A stretch of DNA of 45,090 bases from Desulfurococcales archaeon (GTDB lineage: Archaea > Thermoproteota > Thermoprotei_A > Sulfolobales > Desulfurococcaceae): positions 1 to 45,090 of the forward strand of contig WAPN01000036.1 of assembly GCA_015520735.1 (NCBI GenBank), in the 5' to 3' direction. Below, one piece after another: positions 24,960-34,176 of the stretch. The notes under the pieces are model-generated. The model ran no database searches, had not been told where the DNA came from, and was given only the letters and a program-made list of their open reading frames with translations. A program made the position numbers and the translations under genes. The first letter of the stretch is position 1. Each line of letters opens with the position of its first letter.

Positions 24960-26167
24960 TGGTGGGATCTATGCTCTTCGATGAAGAGTTCAGGAAGGAC
25001 CTGAAAGAAGGCGCGGCCTCACTTATGCTCTGTAATCTTGGCGACTATATATCCGGCTATTTCCTACAGGTCTTCCAGCCTATCATCATGCATGCAGAGA
25101 TCCTTCTCGCTCTCCTACCAGCAGCTAGTGATGCACGTGGAGACGTTTACTCCAGCTATGGTTCAAGACTCGGCACTCTGCTCCACCTCGGTATTGCAAA
25201 AAAGCTTATCCGGGCAGAGCTCATGGCTTTGTCCTCGATCCTCATCTTGATAAATACGTGGATAGGCCTTCTCACCTTCATGGTATCTATTATATTTGGC
25301 AAATACAATCTCGAGCCTTATTCAACCGTCTTTGTAGCTGTTTTATCAGCCGTGATCTCGAGTACCCTCATGATACCATCAACCACATGGCTTGCTTTCA
25401 CCAGTTTTAAGCGAGGAATTAACCCGGATAACGTTGTCGCACCTATAGCAACGCTGTTCGGAGACATGGTTACAGTACCAACGATCGTTTTTGCCTACCT
25501 CATTGCTACGGACGTGCCAAGGCTCTTTATGTTATTGTTCACACTCATATTACTGGTTATCCCTGCCTATGTGTTCTACAGAGTTGTTACTAGAGGAGAA
25601 AACGATCCATTGGAGAGAACATGGAATATACTAGTCCAGAACATACCTATAATTATGTTATCAACCAGCATGAGCATGTTCGCCGGAGTAATATTAATGA
25701 CTAACATAAATAACATTGTAAAGGGAATAGGTATATTGGCGGTCATACCCGCTTTCTTAGAGGATGGCGGTGCCATTGCATGCAGATTCTCGTCCAGGCT
25801 CTCCACGAGCCTCCACATAGGCTCCATCAAGATTAAATGGATTCCTAGTGATTCATGGACCCTTAAACAGTTCTTATTAAACATGATACACGCGTTGATG
25901 ATATTTGGTTCTCTGAGCTTATTTGGGTTCGCTGTCGCGATTTCTCGTGGTGCGTCTATTGTATGGGGATTAAAGGTAATCGAGATAGTTATGTCTGCTG
26001 GCTTACTGCTCACAGTAGTAATAACTATTCTTACGTACTATGCGGCGGTGGCGAGCTTTAAGGCGGGAGTAGATCCAGATAATACGTTGGCGCCCATACT
26101 TACCAGCATAGCAGACATAATAGGCACAAGCTGCCTAGCCCTAATGCTCATTATAATGGGTGGGTAA
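24959..26167 (+). CDS. Divalent cation transporter with two MgtE/SLC41-type domains
   Basis: A 402-residue membrane protein made of two tandem MgtE integral domains, the SLC41-like architecture. Repeat 1 has LLALLPAASDARGDVYSSYG and later KRGINPDNVVAPIATLFGD. Repeat 2 has VIPAFLEDGGAIACRFSSRL and KAGVDPDNTLAPILTSIAD. The P-D-N and following Asp are the membrane Mg2+ site residues of the family. The cytoplasmic N and CBS domains that gate bacterial MgtE are absent, so Mg2+ sensing must differ. ATG 24959 and ATG 24971 are both possible; GGTGGGATC precedes the second. A TATA-like TTATTTAAATAAG lies near 24870-24882. Confidence 0.83.
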   Translation: MVGSMLFDEEFRKDLKEGAASLMLCNLGDYISGYFLQVFQPIIMHAEILLALLPAASDARGDVYSSYGSRLGTLLHLGIAKKLIRAELMALSSILILINTWIGLLTFMVSIIFGKYNLEPYSTVFVAVLSAVISSTLMIPSTTWLAFTSFKRGINPDNVVAPIATLFGDMVTVPTIVFAYLIATDVPRLFMLLFTLILLVIPAYVFYRVVTRGENDPLERTWNILVQNIPIIMLSTSMSMFAGVILMTNINNIVKGIGILAVIPAFLEDGGAIACRFSSRLSTSLHIGSIKIKWIPSDSWTLKQFLLNMIHALMIFGSLSLFGFAVAISRGASIVWGLKVIEIVMSAGLLLTVVITILTYYAAVASFKAGVDPDNTLAPILTSIADIIGTSCLALMLIIMGG

Positions 26168-26196
26168 AAGAACTCGAAGAGCAATTGATTGATGCC

Positions 26197-26700
26197 TTAT
26201 GCCGAAGCCCTTGTCTCCCTAGTATATTTGACGAGGATCTTTGCTATTTCTTCCTTCATCCTGCCAAGGACTTCTTTCACGTATGCCTTGTCTTCATCGC
26301 TAACCTTATCCCATATTTTAATTAAAACCCATAGCTCAGCCATTATTTCTCTGAGGCCGTAGTCAAATAAGTGTTTAAGCCTTGAGAACATCTCTATAGC
26401 TTCATTGATCCTATCCATGTTCTCTGCAAGGTGCTCTAGGCCTTTCTCGGTTATCCTATATACTTTTCTTTTCCGGCCCTTTCTGATCTCCTCGTGTATC
26501 TCGATATAGTTCTTGCGGAGCAGGTATCTTATCTGTGGATAGATGTTTCCCGGGCCAGGCATCTTACCCATGATCTCTTTAAGCTCCTTCATTATACCAT
26601 AGCCGTGAAGCGGTTTTTCACGTAGAACGTAGAGTATCAATAGCCTTATGATCCCCCTGTACCTAGCATATATGTCTAAGACGCTTCGCAACGATACCAC
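26197..26700 (-). CDS. PadR-family transcriptional regulator
   Basis: A 167-residue winged-helix regulator. The opening helices IIRLLILYVLREKPLHGYGIMKELKEIMG and MPGPGNIYPQIRYLLRKNYI, read in shorter pieces, carry the PadR signature H-G-Y-x-I and G-x-I-Y-P-x-L. The wing is ERK-rich (IRKGRKRKVYRITEKG). The C-terminal helices (MDRINEAIEMFSRLKHLF onward) form the dimerisation part. It follows the ABC permease by 108 bp on the same strand. PadR proteins often control neighbouring exporters in response to bound small molecules, so it likely regulates the exporter-like locus upstream. GTG 26700 is used; TTG 26691 after GGTGGTATCG is an alternative. Confidence 0.83.
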   Translation of the reverse strand: MVSLRSVLDIYARYRGIIRLLILYVLREKPLHGYGIMKELKEIMGKMPGPGNIYPQIRYLLRKNYIEIHEEIRKGRKRKVYRITEKGLEHLAENMDRINEAIEMFSRLKHLFDYGLREIMAELWVLIKIWDKVSDEDKAYVKEVLGRMKEEIAKILVKYTRETRASA

Positions 26701-26808
26701 CAGCTAGCCATCTATATGGTTGATATTAGAATGTAGATGTATTGCTTACTGACTCGGGATCAATACTAATTTATTTTTCTTGATTAAAATAGTCTTTGTC
26801 AATGGTTT

Positions 26809-28023
26809 TTACTCGTATCTTAAAGCGACCGCGGGCGGTATCTTAGCGGCCCTGTAAGCTGGGAATATACTGCCAGCAACACCGATCATTATAGTCATGA
26901 TCATAGTTAACCCCATGAATTCCGGCGAGATCGCGGGATTGGCCTTGATAAGTATCGATGTAGTTCCTGCATGTATGACCATGCCTCTTGATGCGAGCAT
27001 GTAAGCCCCAACTATTCCTAGAGACACTCCTATTACTCCGCCTATAAGGCTCATGACTATGCCCTCAGCTATTATGAGCATCAATACCTGACCATCAGTG
27101 AAGCCAAGAGCCTTCATCACACCTATTTCTTTTGTCCGCTCGATGACGGACGTGATCATAGTTGCGGCCACGCCAGCTATCGCTACGGCGAATGCTGCTA
27201 GGCTAGCGGCAAACGTCATGAAGTTTATTGCTCCTGTTATTGATGATGTTATTTGGGCTATGGCTAGGAATGATACTATGTCGATGTTGCCTCCATAGCT
27301 TTGCTTGAGTGTCTCCGTTATATTGTTTACAAGCGTCGGGCTTTTTGCGAGTATGAGGATTCCTGTCCATTGGCTTATGCCTATGATCCTCTTGGCGGCC
27401 TCCATGCTTATGAATATTGTCTGGTCAGGGTTAAGGAACGCTGCTCCACCGTATTTCTTAAGTATCCCTTCAACTAAGAATGACACGTGTTTTATCTCGA
27501 GTTTACCACCGCTCTTGACACGGTATATCTTAATAGTTATTACATCGCCTATGCTATAGGCTCTTGTCCCCATACTCGTATATGCTATGTCATGGCCTAT
27601 GATACATTTAGATATGTCGCTATCTGCCGGTATGCTTCCCTCGCCTATCTTCAGGCTTGGTATGGCTTTGAATAGGAAGGAGTAGGATACAGCATATATG
27701 AACACTGTTTTCTTTTTTGTCCCTACCCGTACCTCACCTTGTGTTGAGTAAAACGGTGCTGCGTCCGCTACCCCTGGCAACGACTTAATGTAGTTCAAAT
27801 CATCGTTTCCCAGCTTAAAGTTCTCCTTAGGAGTTATGACTATCAAGTTCTCCCCCAATCCCTTGATCTGCTGCAGTATATAGTTGCTATAACCAGATAC
27901 AACACCGTTGATCATAACAAGAGCCATAGGACCGATCATAATACCTATAATCGTCAAGATAGCACGTGTTTTCTTCTCGGATAACGCCTTAGAAGCGAGT
28001 CTAAGAACATCTGTTATCAGCAT
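26809..28023 (-). CDS. FtsX/MacB-type ABC transporter permease
   Basis: A 404-residue permease of the type VII (MacB/FtsX/LolCE) ABC group. TM1 is near 20-45 (TRAILTIIGIMIGPMALVMI). A long extracellular MacB_PCD-like domain spans about 50-255 (GLGENLIVITPKENF, LPGVADAAPFY). Three more helices follow, with the signature ERTKEIGVMKALGFTDGQVL in the cytoplasmic loop after TM2. Such proteins use ATP hydrolysis to drive mechanical work across the membrane on substrates or surface partners. The gene starts 23 bp after the giant surface protein gene, and its ATPase is upstream of that gene. Confidence 0.87.
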   Translation of the reverse strand: MLITDVLRLASKALSEKKTRAILTIIGIMIGPMALVMINGVVSGYSNYILQQIKGLGENLIVITPKENFKLGNDDLNYIKSLPGVADAAPFYSTQGEVRVGTKKKTVFIYAVSYSFLFKAIPSLKIGEGSIPADSDISKCIIGHDIAYTSMGTRAYSIGDVITIKIYRVKSGGKLEIKHVSFLVEGILKKYGGAAFLNPDQTIFISMEAAKRIIGISQWTGILILAKSPTLVNNITETLKQSYGGNIDIVSFLAIAQITSSITGAINFMTFAASLAAFAVAIAGVAATMITSVIERTKEIGVMKALGFTDGQVLMLIIAEGIVMSLIGGVIGVSLGIVGAYMLASRGMVIHAGTTSILIKANPAISPEFMGLTMIMTIMIGVAGSIFPAYRAAKIPPAVALRYE

Positions 28024-28046
28024 TGCTGTTCCCTTGTAGATACTGA

Positions 28047-31000
28047 TTATCCACCAAGTCTCCTCATATGACGCCGAGCAAGCCTGTATATTAGGATAAA
28101 TACCCCGACAAGGAAAGCTCCAACCATACCAATGATTAGGTAGTGCATGAAGGTTGGCTGACCAGTGCTCGCCGATGAAGCTGGCTGAAGCGATGTCACG
28201 TTTTCAACCTCGATCGGCAACGTGTAGGTCTTATAATACATGTTGTTGTACATGTCTCTATAGGTTATTTCTAGAGTAACCGTCCTCGATATCAGTCTCG
28301 GTACATTCATAGACACTTTGAAAGCCGTCTGACTAGCTGCATCAATATCGCCGATGAAGTTTGCTGCCCTTGTGTTGCCATAAATGATTGCTACATCTAC
28401 GCTTCTTGCTTGTGTAATGCCATAGTTTATTAGTACACCCGATACCGAGAGCTCCCCTCCGCTATACTTCGCCTTTGTATCACTGCTTATCCCTATATCT
28501 ATGAATGGCTTCACCAGTGATGATACCGTTGTATTATAGATATTCATTGCCCCCGTGGGGTCACGGTATATTATGGCTATCTTGAATGGTACTGAGGTAT
28601 ACGATATGGGCGTCCCACCCGCATAGGTTATCATGTTCATTGGATTGTAAACTAGCTTATATGTAACATTTATGGACTGACCAGGCCTGATCATGGAGAC
28701 GTATTTTATATTGTCTATGGGCAGAGCCACAGGAGCCATCGGTGCTAGTATGATGTAGACATTATATATTGGTGAAGGCGATGTATTATTAATTGTCATG
28801 GTAAACCATGTGGTGCCGTTATGGAATACTATTATCTGACTAGTAGTTACACCCAGCTTGGCTGGTTTGCCGAGCACTAGTATGGGGAACTCTATTGTGA
28901 GGTTGTACTGGCTCCCCCAAGGATCAATGTAGGATAGATTAGCGTCTACAATGTATTTTCCTGGATGTTTTAAGCAGAGGTTGAGGGGAAGCACAAATGA
29001 GATCAGTGCTCCCTTGCCAGTCCTTGTTACTGTTGTCTGCTGGGACTGCGTTGTTAGCAGCTTTATTATCTGCTGCATGCTTGGCTGAGTAGTCATTGTT
29101 GTGCTTGGGGTCTGTGGAATTACGGCTGCTGATGCTGGTGCTCTCGCCATGCTTGAGTTGTCTGGGGAATAATATATGCCGCTCGGTAGCCGCACATACA
29201 GGATCGGGTACTGTATCTGAGGTATCTCGTTGTTCCTCAACACCACATAGTATCTCGCACCTTTCATATCTAGAGTGGGCTGGCTTGTCTGCCAACCATA
29301 CGTCACAACAGTGACAGCTGTTCTCGGATCGCTGACCGATATCTTGATAGGTACATAGATGGTCTTTCTAAGACCGGGGCCACCGCTAACTATATAGTAT
29401 GATATCTCTATGAATCCCTTGTATACTCCTGGCTTTCCTTTAACGTCTAGCCTGAAGCTACCAGTTATAGTCTGCAGAGAGTTAATTGGACCAGCTATAT
29501 AGGTTGTCGCGGAGTAATTTGTGTGCGGCTTAAAAGCACTAGGAAGTATTAGCTTTGCTAGAACCCCTTCTATAGAATACGGGAGTAGATTTGCGATCGT
29601 GAAAGTATACTCGGCGTTCTTAGTGCTGGGGTATACCGGCCAGTTATTTCTCCAGCCAGCGTTGACCAGATAGATCTCTGTGTTGTTGATCATTGTTTCT
29701 GACCGGGTAATCACTAGTTTATCGGCCGCCCTATATGTTACGTCTATATCGGCGCCATATATCCTGATCTGATAATGTACTGTGATGTTAAGAAGCGCTG
29801 CTCCGGGTTTACTGTTTCCTAGGTCAAAGTAAGCTATCGCTCTAACAGAGGCCCCAGGAGCAATTGTTGATGCAACATATATTTCTCTTGTTAGTGGGCG
29901 GGCGTTCTCAGCATCAAGTGCTAGTCTGGCATTGTATGCGGGGTACTGGCCATTATTGACTATGATTATTGAGGCGGGCTGATCTCTCATTCCCGGATAA
30001 ACATATGTGGGCGCCGTTGTTCCCCAGTATACATCCAAAACCCTTAGTTCCGCACAGTACTTTTCCGGGTTATCTATCACAAGATATACATTGATGCTCT
30101 GTTCATTGGTTATGACTGCTCCATTGTTTACCCTCGTAAAGAATAGCTTCAATACTGCCTTGTAGATCCCAGGCTCAAGATCACCTATGTTTAGCCTATA
30201 GGTAAGGGTCACTGTTGCACCCGGGGATACTGGGCCCGCGACGCTCTTTCTGTAGCCTATGGTCTCGAAGCCCCGTGGAAGTATGATCTCCGCTGTCAAG
30301 CTGTTGATCGTGTAGCTCCTAATGTTTAGGAGGGTTATCGATAATGTTACTCCTTTTGCTGTTGGGAGTAATGAGGCTGGCTGTCCATTATAGGTTGTGG
30401 CTATCCGTGACAGTATGAACGTCGTGTTTGTACTGTTTATTTCTAATCTGAAATATAGTGTGTTGTTGAGCAGGTATATTGTGCCTGAGTCATCGATTCT
30501 TGCTGTGAGCACCAGTGCGAATGGTAGGCTATTACTAGTAGTGTTTATCCTGATGCCATTAAATGATATGCTGAATACTTGTGCGTATGCGACTGAGCTT
30601 GTAATTGTTCTTATGATGTATTTTCTTCCCTCAAGGCTCTCGGCACCTGATGGCAGGAGTAGCTTGGCTGTTAATTGTGTTATTGTTCCTGTCTGGTTGT
30701 TATAGAGGAGAATGTTGATGCCTGCATTATCCATTATGTGTGATGGATCTGGTATATTCCATGAAGCATCTACTAGTTTTATGTTTAGAATGGGTTCACT
30801 GATCTCTAGTGTTATGGTCTTGTTTATTTGGAAGTAAGCCGTTCCTCCGTTAATTGTTACTGTTCCCGTATATATTATCGTGAAGCTGTAGTTTCCTGGG
30901 CTTAGCCCTTCTATTTTTATCCCGGTGTACTGGACCGGTATTATGTCGCCGTACTGATGTGGTGTGTTTGTGTACCATGTATCATATGCTCCACCTGTAT

Positions 31001-33083
31001 GTGTTGATACTATGCCTTGTGGATAGATTATTTTCGCGGAGAGCCTGTCCACGGTTATGTCATCACTAATTCTTGTTAGTACCTGTATGCTTGCCTGTGC
31101 TGTCCATGGGTATGCTTTGCCCGAGCCCCACCGGGCACTTATTATCTCGAGAATGTTGCTGGGTGGCTCAACTCTTAGTCTCAGTAATATTGTTTTGTTT
31201 ATCCATGTGTTGGCCCCGTTTATAGTTGCTTGAGCGGTTAGTTTTATCGCTACATATATTGTACCCATAGTGTTTCTATCAATGCTTATGCTTGTGAACC
31301 GCAGCGGTATTATTGACCCGTAGCCGTATGGACCGTTCAGTGTTATTGTCTCGTTGTGTCTTGCAGTTGTCTCAGCCCATATTCCCTTGGGCAGTATTAT
31401 GGTTGCTACAATATCTCTTAGCTCAGTGTTACGTATAACTTGGAGAAGTGCTTCGACGCCTGTATTGTTCATTGCTGGGTAGGCTTTGCCTGTGATCCAT
31501 CTGTATGTGACTAATTCTACAAGGCTTGTATTAGGCTGAGATATTGTTACCAGTAGTGTGTAGTTAATCTTTATGGGACGGTATGAACCGTCCGTATCGA
31601 CGAGGAGGCCGTTGATGGTCAGGTTACAGGTGTAGTTTCCTGGACGAGCGTTCTTCTCGATGTTTATTCCCTGGAAGGCGAGCCTTGCAACAGAGCCTGA
31701 TGTTATTCCCACGTTGTCAAGATAGATCTTCTGTGGGTAAAAGACACTTGACGGTAGCTGGAGTACTGCTTCTGCTCCTTCTATTCTTGCACGCATAAGG
31801 TTCTCTATACCTACAACCAGTGCCTGCCCTGTTGAGCCTGGATACACTTGTCCCGATCCCCAGTGAGCGTAGAGTATGTGTATATCGTACGGCATATGGT
31901 TGATCGAGAAGACCAGAACGTATCGGACGTGGGCCCAGTATGTTGAGCCGCTATAGGATAGAAGTAGATCGAGGTCATATACTGCGAGGACATAGGTCTG
32001 GTTAACCGGTATTACTAGGCGGGGAGACGCTATCGTGAATACCCCGCCGTAGCTTATAGGACCATTAACTGTGGCTACCCCGTATATGCTACCATTCATG
32101 AAGTAGGCGTTGGTAAGCATTATATTGGCTACTATGGACTCTATTGTCGCTCTATCCCTGTTCTGTATCTTTAGATATAGTTGTACATTTCTGGCACCAG
32201 GCCCTGGATAGTCTCCTGCGAACCCATAATCTAGTACCTTCAGATCTACTGGGGGCGGATTCTGGATCTGGAAGGTTATATTGACTGCTGTGGTCGCATT
32301 ATATGTTACTCCGTCACTCGTAGTCATTTCAGCATTTATAGTTATAGTACCTGTATAGTTGCCGGGGGTTGCTTCCGGCTTAATGAATATGTTATTGAAT
32401 GTTATTACCGAGCGTGTATGTGGTGATACGTTCCTAATGGTTGTTCTCGGATTCGTCGGCTCGACTGGAGCATTGAGTATTGCTTTTACTTCTGCCTGAC
32501 TTATCGTCGAGTCAGCAGTGTTCTCGAAGACAATGTTCAGCGAGGCACTTGTTTCGCCCGGATATCCATCGGGTGACCAGTATGTGTCTATAATGCTTAC
32601 CGTTAGTTCTGGGTAAGGGTGTACTGTTACGGTCACATTAGCTAGCTGATAATGTAGTGTTAAATTATAATAATATGTAATATTTAGCTCGACGGTATAG
32701 TTTCCGGGTGAAACAGTCCTATTAACATCTACTACGTAGTGGAAATATATTACCTGGCCAGGAGCAACGGATGAAGCTACTTTATCATTGTAGTTATAGG
32801 CAGGGCTACAATTATCATGAAAGCTGAATCCTCCTGGAGCCGAAACAATGCATGCAAATACTTGTGTAGCATTCTGCGTCCCATTAAACATGAAATCAGT
32901 ATTTAATACCGCGTTCTGGCTACCGGGATAAACATCTCCCCCAGTCCTTGACCTGAAACTAGTACTTACGAGCTGGAAATATGGCTGGGAGGCAGAATAT
33001 GCTAAGTAATATAGAGTTGCAAGGGGCTGGAGAAGAATAGCAATGAGTATTATGAGACTTAAAATGTGTCCTGGTCCACGCAT
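28047..33083 (-). CDS. Giant membrane-anchored surface protein with about 13 Ig-like repeats
   Basis: A 1678-residue secreted protein. It has a signal peptide (residues 1 to about 32), about thirteen tandem beta-rich repeats of roughly 120-125 residues, a C-terminal membrane helix (HYLIIGMVGAFLVGVFILIY) and a basic cytoplasmic tail. Most repeats begin with an aromatic strand followed by Y-P-G or Y-P-x: DTYWSPDGYPG, AHWGSGQVYPGS, RWITGKAYPA, ARWGSGKAYPW, VYWGTTAPTYVYPG, AGWRNNWPVYPS. Each ends in a L-P-x-G strand and a G-x-Y-x-x-x-I strand, like the NEW3/COG1361 alpha-galactosidase-associated fold. A Ser/Thr/Gln-rich linker interrupts repeat 11. N-x-S/T sites are very frequent, suggesting heavy glycosylation. 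It lies between the ATPase and permease genes, so it is probably their extracellular partner. TATA and start are unremarkable. Confidence 0.82.
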   Translation of the reverse strand: MRGPGHILSLIILIAILLQPLATLYYLAYSASQPYFQLVSTSFRSRTGGDVYPGSQNAVLNTDFMFNGTQNATQVFACIVSAPGGFSFHDNCSPAYNYNDKVASSVAPGQVIYFHYVVDVNRTVSPGNYTVELNITYYYNLTLHYQLANVTVTVHPYPELTVSIIDTYWSPDGYPGETSASLNIVFENTADSTISQAEVKAILNAPVEPTNPRTTIRNVSPHTRSVITFNNIFIKPEATPGNYTGTITINAEMTTSDGVTYNATTAVNITFQIQNPPPVDLKVLDYGFAGDYPGPGARNVQLYLKIQNRDRATIESIVANIMLTNAYFMNGSIYGVATVNGPISYGGVFTIASPRLVIPVNQTYVLAVYDLDLLLSYSGSTYWAHVRYVLVFSINHMPYDIHILYAHWGSGQVYPGSTGQALVVGIENLMRARIEGAEAVLQLPSSVFYPQKIYLDNVGITSGSVARLAFQGINIEKNARPGNYTCNLTINGLLVDTDGSYRPIKINYTLLVTISQPNTSLVELVTYRWITGKAYPAMNNTGVEALLQVIRNTELRDIVATIILPKGIWAETTARHNETITLNGPYGYGSIIPLRFTSISIDRNTMGTIYVAIKLTAQATINGANTWINKTILLRLRVEPPSNILEIISARWGSGKAYPWTAQASIQVLTRISDDITVDRLSAKIIYPQGIVSTHTGGAYDTWYTNTPHQYGDIIPVQYTGIKIEGLSPGNYSFTIIYTGTVTINGGTAYFQINKTITLEISEPILNIKLVDASWNIPDPSHIMDNAGINILLYNNQTGTITQLTAKLLLPSGAESLEGRKYIIRTITSSVAYAQVFSISFNGIRINTTSNSLPFALVLTARIDDSGTIYLLNNTLYFRLEINSTNTTFILSRIATTYNGQPASLLPTAKGVTLSITLLNIRSYTINSLTAEIILPRGFETIGYRKSVAGPVSPGATVTLTYRLNIGDLEPGIYKAVLKLFFTRVNNGAVITNEQSINVYLVIDNPEKYCAELRVLDVYWGTTAPTYVYPGMRDQPASIIIVNNGQYPAYNARLALDAENARPLTREIYVASTIAPGASVRAIAYFDLGNSKPGAALLNITVHYQIRIYGADIDVTYRAADKLVITRSETMINNTEIYLVNAGWRNNWPVYPSTKNAEYTFTIANLLPYSIEGVLAKLILPSAFKPHTNYSATTYIAGPINSLQTITGSFRLDVKGKPGVYKGFIEISYYIVSGGPGLRKTIYVPIKISVSDPRTAVTVVTYGWQTSQPTLDMKGARYYVVLRNNEIPQIQYPILYVRLPSGIYYSPDNSSMARAPASAAVIPQTPSTTMTTQPSMQQIIKLLTTQSQQTTVTRTGKGALISFVLPLNLCLKHPGKYIVDANLSYIDPWGSQYNLTIEFPILVLGKPAKLGVTTSQIIVFHNGTTWFTMTINNTSPSPIYNVYIILAPMAPVALPIDNIKYVSMIRPGQSINVTYKLVYNPMNMITYAGGTPISYTSVPFKIAIIYRDPTGAMNIYNTTVSSLVKPFIDIGISSDTKAKYSGGELSVSGVLINYGITQARSVDVAIIYGNTRAANFIGDIDAASQTAFKVSMNVPRLISRTVTLEITYRDMYNNMYYKTYTLPIEVENVTSLQPASSASTGQPTFMHYLIIGMVGAFLVGVFILIYRLARRHMRRLGG

Positions 33084-33150
33084 GGCTTCTCACCTATCTC
33101 GATTCCCGATATATTTACCGATATATTACATCCCTATTGGGAAAAATAAA

Positions 33151-33897
33151 TTATCTCTTAGTAGTGGGTGGAACTGTCCTTAGAATACACTTGCCGAAAT
33201 CAGGATCCTTAACCCCTATTATACGGCCGTCTCGGAGCAAGTATATCTTCTCCGTACAATTAGCAACCTCCGGATCATGGGTAACCATAACAATTGTCTG
33301 GCCCTGCTTGTTAAGCCTCACAAAAGTCTCTATAACTGCGCGGGAGCTAGCTCTGTCCAGGTTGCCTGTCGGCTCATCAGCCAATATAATCTCGGGTTCA
33401 CCTGCAAGAGCTCTCGCTATTGCTACGCGTTGTTGCTGTCCACCACTAAGTTGTATTGGCCGCTTGGGAAGCCATGAGAGATCGCCGCCGGCCATTAATA
33501 ATGCCTTCTTTGCCTTCTCAATCCTTATTTTCCTAGGCACACCCCTAACCATGAGGGGGAGCTCGATGTTTTCAAGTACTGTGTATCTGTTAATAAGATT
33601 GAAGGATTGAAACACAAACCCTATTTTTCTGTTTCTGAGATATGCTAGTTCCTTAGATGCAAGTTCTGCCGCGTTTCTCCCATCAATAATTATTTTCCCC
33701 TCTGTTGGCTTGTCGAGTAGTCCCACCATGTTTAGGAGAGTTGTTTTCCCACTCCCGCTTGGCCCCATAATCGATATGAATTCCCCCTTGTAGACTTCCA
33801 GGTCTACCCCTCTTAGACCCCATGTTTTTACCGTTCCTGTCACATATACTTTTTTCACGCCTATCAGTTTGATCACTATACCGCCTATGGACGGCAT
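33151..33897 (-). CDS. MacB/LolD-type ABC transporter ATP-binding protein
   Basis: A 248-residue ABC ATPase of the MacB/LolD/FtsE type. Walker A is GPSGSGKTT; the Q-loop is FVFQSFNLINRYTVLEN, typical of the LolD group; the signature is LSGGQQQR; Walker B is IILADEPTGNLD; the switch is VTHDPEV. It should pair with the FtsX/MacB-like permease encoded 5 kb downstream. ATG 33897 is the outer start; GTG 33876, after GGCGGT, would begin at the first strand IKLIGVKKVYV. It is the first gene of the locus; an AT-rich TAAATAATAATTG sits about 25-35 bp upstream on the minus strand. Confidence 0.9.
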   Translation of the reverse strand: MPSIGGIVIKLIGVKKVYVTGTVKTWGLRGVDLEVYKGEFISIMGPSGSGKTTLLNMVGLLDKPTEGKIIIDGRNAAELASKELAYLRNRKIGFVFQSFNLINRYTVLENIELPLMVRGVPRKIRIEKAKKALLMAGGDLSWLPKRPIQLSGGQQQRVAIARALAGEPEIILADEPTGNLDRASSRAVIETFVRLNKQGQTIVMVTHDPEVANCTEKIYLLRDGRIIGVKDPDFGKCILRTVPPTTKR

Positions 33898-33975
33898 TAC
33901 TGGTCACTGTGTTTTTCTCAATTATTATTTAGTTGTATAGGTTTAACGGTGCTAAACACGTTTCGGAGGAATTGT

Positions 33976-34029
33976 ATGTGGTTATTTACACTTAAGTGGG
34001 TTGAATATATTTGTATATACTTATTGTAA
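33976..34029 (+). CDS. Candidate 17-residue hydrophobic peptide
   Basis: ATG 33976 is preceded by GGAGGA (33965-33970), one of the best Shine-Dalgarno matches in the window, at six-base spacing. The frame encodes MWLFTLKWVEYICIYLL and stops at TAA 34027-34029. It is aromatic and hydrophobic enough for a membrane-surface peptide. It lies in the AT-rich gap before the P-type ATPase, about 150 bp upstream. It could be a leader peptide, a free peptide or chance. Confidence 0.25.
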   Translation: MWLFTLKWVEYICIYLL

Positions 34030-34145
34030 AGATTTATAAGATTTCATAAAATAGATGCATATCAAATAATTATTTATATTGTTCTCTAACAGGCTAAGCT
34101 ATTGTTAAAATTGTCCGTAATTCATAGAAATTATTCATTTTTGAA

Positions 34146-34166
34146 ATAAACTATTTATCTTTAAAC
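34146..34166 (+). promoter_or_regulatory. Probable TATA region of the P-type ATPase gene, leaderless transcript
   Basis: AATAAACTATTTATC (34146-34160), continuing to TTTAAAC, is centred about 25 bp before ATG 34177. No Shine-Dalgarno precedes the ATG, so transcription probably starts at or next to it. The wider gap 33898-34176 is unusually AT-rich and holds the short candidate peptide frame. Confidence 0.5.
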
Positions 34167-34176
34167 TACAATAATT

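Noticed and set aside
28939-29295. 118-residue minus-strand frame overlapping the giant surface protein gene
   Set aside because: Out-of-frame shadow of the repeat protein, charged and low-complexity, with no ribosome binding site.
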